The position numbers and the translations under genes were made by a program. From the NCBI RefSeq assembly GCF_019455445.1, contig NZ_JAHWUS010000002.1, forward strand, positions 124,001 through 188,000: a stretch of DNA of 64,000 nt, in the 5' to 3' direction. Under the pieces are notes generated by a model. It saw only the letters and a program-made list of their open reading frames with translations, was not told where the DNA came from and ran no database searches. This document shows, in pieces, positions 63,751 to 64,000 of this stretch. Numbering within the stretch: position 1 is the first letter of the stretch; the number at the start of each line of letters is the position of its first letter. The DNA comes from Pseudaquidulcibacter saccharophilus (GTDB lineage Bacteria > Pseudomonadota > Alphaproteobacteria > Caulobacterales > Aquidulcibacteraceae).

Positions 63751-64000
63751 ATGGCAAATGTAAGCATTGAGATTAATGGTCATAAATATAATATGGGCTG
63801 TGAAGATGGCCAAGAAGAGCATTTAATCCGTCTTGGTCGTTATTTTGATAACCATGTCAAAAACCTTGCCAAAGGGGTTGGGCAAATTGGTGATCAGCGC
63901 CTTTTTTTAATGGCGGCACTTTTGATTGCCGATGAAAATTACGAACAAAAGCAAAAGCTTGATGCCCTTCAGGCCGAACTGATGCGCCTTAAAGATGCGC
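63751..64000 (+). CDS. zapA: Cell division protein ZapA (5' part; runs off the right edge)
   Basis: First 83 residues. ZapA bundles FtsZ filaments at the division site. The opening VSIEINGHKYNMGCEDGQE and the following LIRLGRYFDNHVKNLAKG are typical, then MAALLIADENYEQKQKL starts the coiled-coil tail. ATG 63751 directly follows the DUF4164-like stop (TTTAAA-ATG), so the two are one operon. Confidence 0.92.
   Translation, partial: MANVSIEINGHKYNMGCEDGQEEHLIRLGRYFDNHVKNLAKGVGQIGDQRLFLMAALLIADENYEQKQKLDALQAELMRLKDA

Noticed and set aside
1-64000. CRISPR array, tRNA or rRNA genes, insertion sequences
   Set aside because: I looked for regularly spaced repeats, CCA-ended cloverleaf regions and transposase-like frames and found none that I could support by eye; a tRNAscan-type search would be more decisive.

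Overview
The window reads as chromosomal DNA of a fairly AT-rich alphaproteobacterium. The evidence is gene content and signals: short-form HisG paired with the regulatory subunit HisZ in a hisS-hisZ-hisG operon, a DUF4164-like coiled-coil gene directly before zapA, a dnaG-rpoD unit, an alphaproteobacterial LexA operator (GTTC-N7-GTTC) before comM, MotA, and a large TonB-dependent receptor. Aerobic, free-living, Gram-negative life is indicated by DNA photolyase, peroxiredoxin, MotA, outer-membrane proteins and many exported hydrolases. A Caulobacterales/Hyphomonadaceae-type relative is my guess and is not proven by the sequence. Almost all of the DNA is coding. I see no rRNA, tRNA, insertion sequence, prophage or CRISPR array.

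Layout. 1-2068: 5' part of an acyl-CoA (propionyl-CoA) synthetase gene, then a 700-bp gap with two palindrome-rich elements and a 25-bp tandem repeat. 2069-3598: an unusually AT-rich pentapeptide-type membrane protein, probably acquired. 3678-7193: aspS, rnd and an HPt phosphotransfer protein. 7324-10035: two exported unknowns and a TMEM175-type channel. 10053-17938: an SOS-type operator with comM, then dut, a small membrane protein, an S9 peptidase, threonine ammonia-lyase, an FKBP lipoprotein and an ArgE-type deacetylase. 18058-25089: an orphan motA, an Ala-rich lipoprotein built of 11-residue repeats, mnmC, a WecG/TagA glycosyltransferase, an MltB-type transglycosylase and a small acidic protein. 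25124-27105: phrB and yqgE, coupled. 27229-34428: a compact + strand series of peroxiredoxin, GtrA, ABC ATPase, ABC permease, dnaG and rpoD. 34481-43186: small membrane and unknown proteins, leuA, a VTT membrane protein, metY and an exported amidohydrolase.

Two loci stand out. (1) 43341-48189: a TonB-dependent receptor diverges from a 656-residue exported protein. That protein joins a cyanophycinase-like S51 serine peptidase to an isoaspartyl peptidase (Ntn hydrolase). These are the two enzymes needed in sequence to break cyanophycin (multi-L-arginyl-poly-aspartate) into free Asp and Arg, so the locus looks like a scavenging system for cyanophycin or another beta-aspartyl polymer. panD, an aspartate decarboxylase, lies just downstream beyond a terminator. 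(2) 48633-52840: a 13-bp direct repeat with 20-bp period, a 31-residue KdpF-like membrane peptide, the K+ transporter Kup, a KdpD-like kinase lacking the usual N-terminal cytoplasmic half, and KdpE. This is a Kdp-type sensory circuit attached to Kup, with no KdpABC ATPase present.

The right end (52845-64000) holds a second MltB-type transglycosylase, a TM-helix-repeat channel, carA without carB, a peptide-binding lipoprotein, an OmpA-family protein, hisS-hisZ-hisG, the DUF4164-like gene and the first part of zapA. Genes are tightly packed, with many 1-, 4- and 8-base overlaps. GTG or TTG starts are used where a Shine-Dalgarno sequence points to them (prpE, the pentapeptide gene, argE, leuA, carA).
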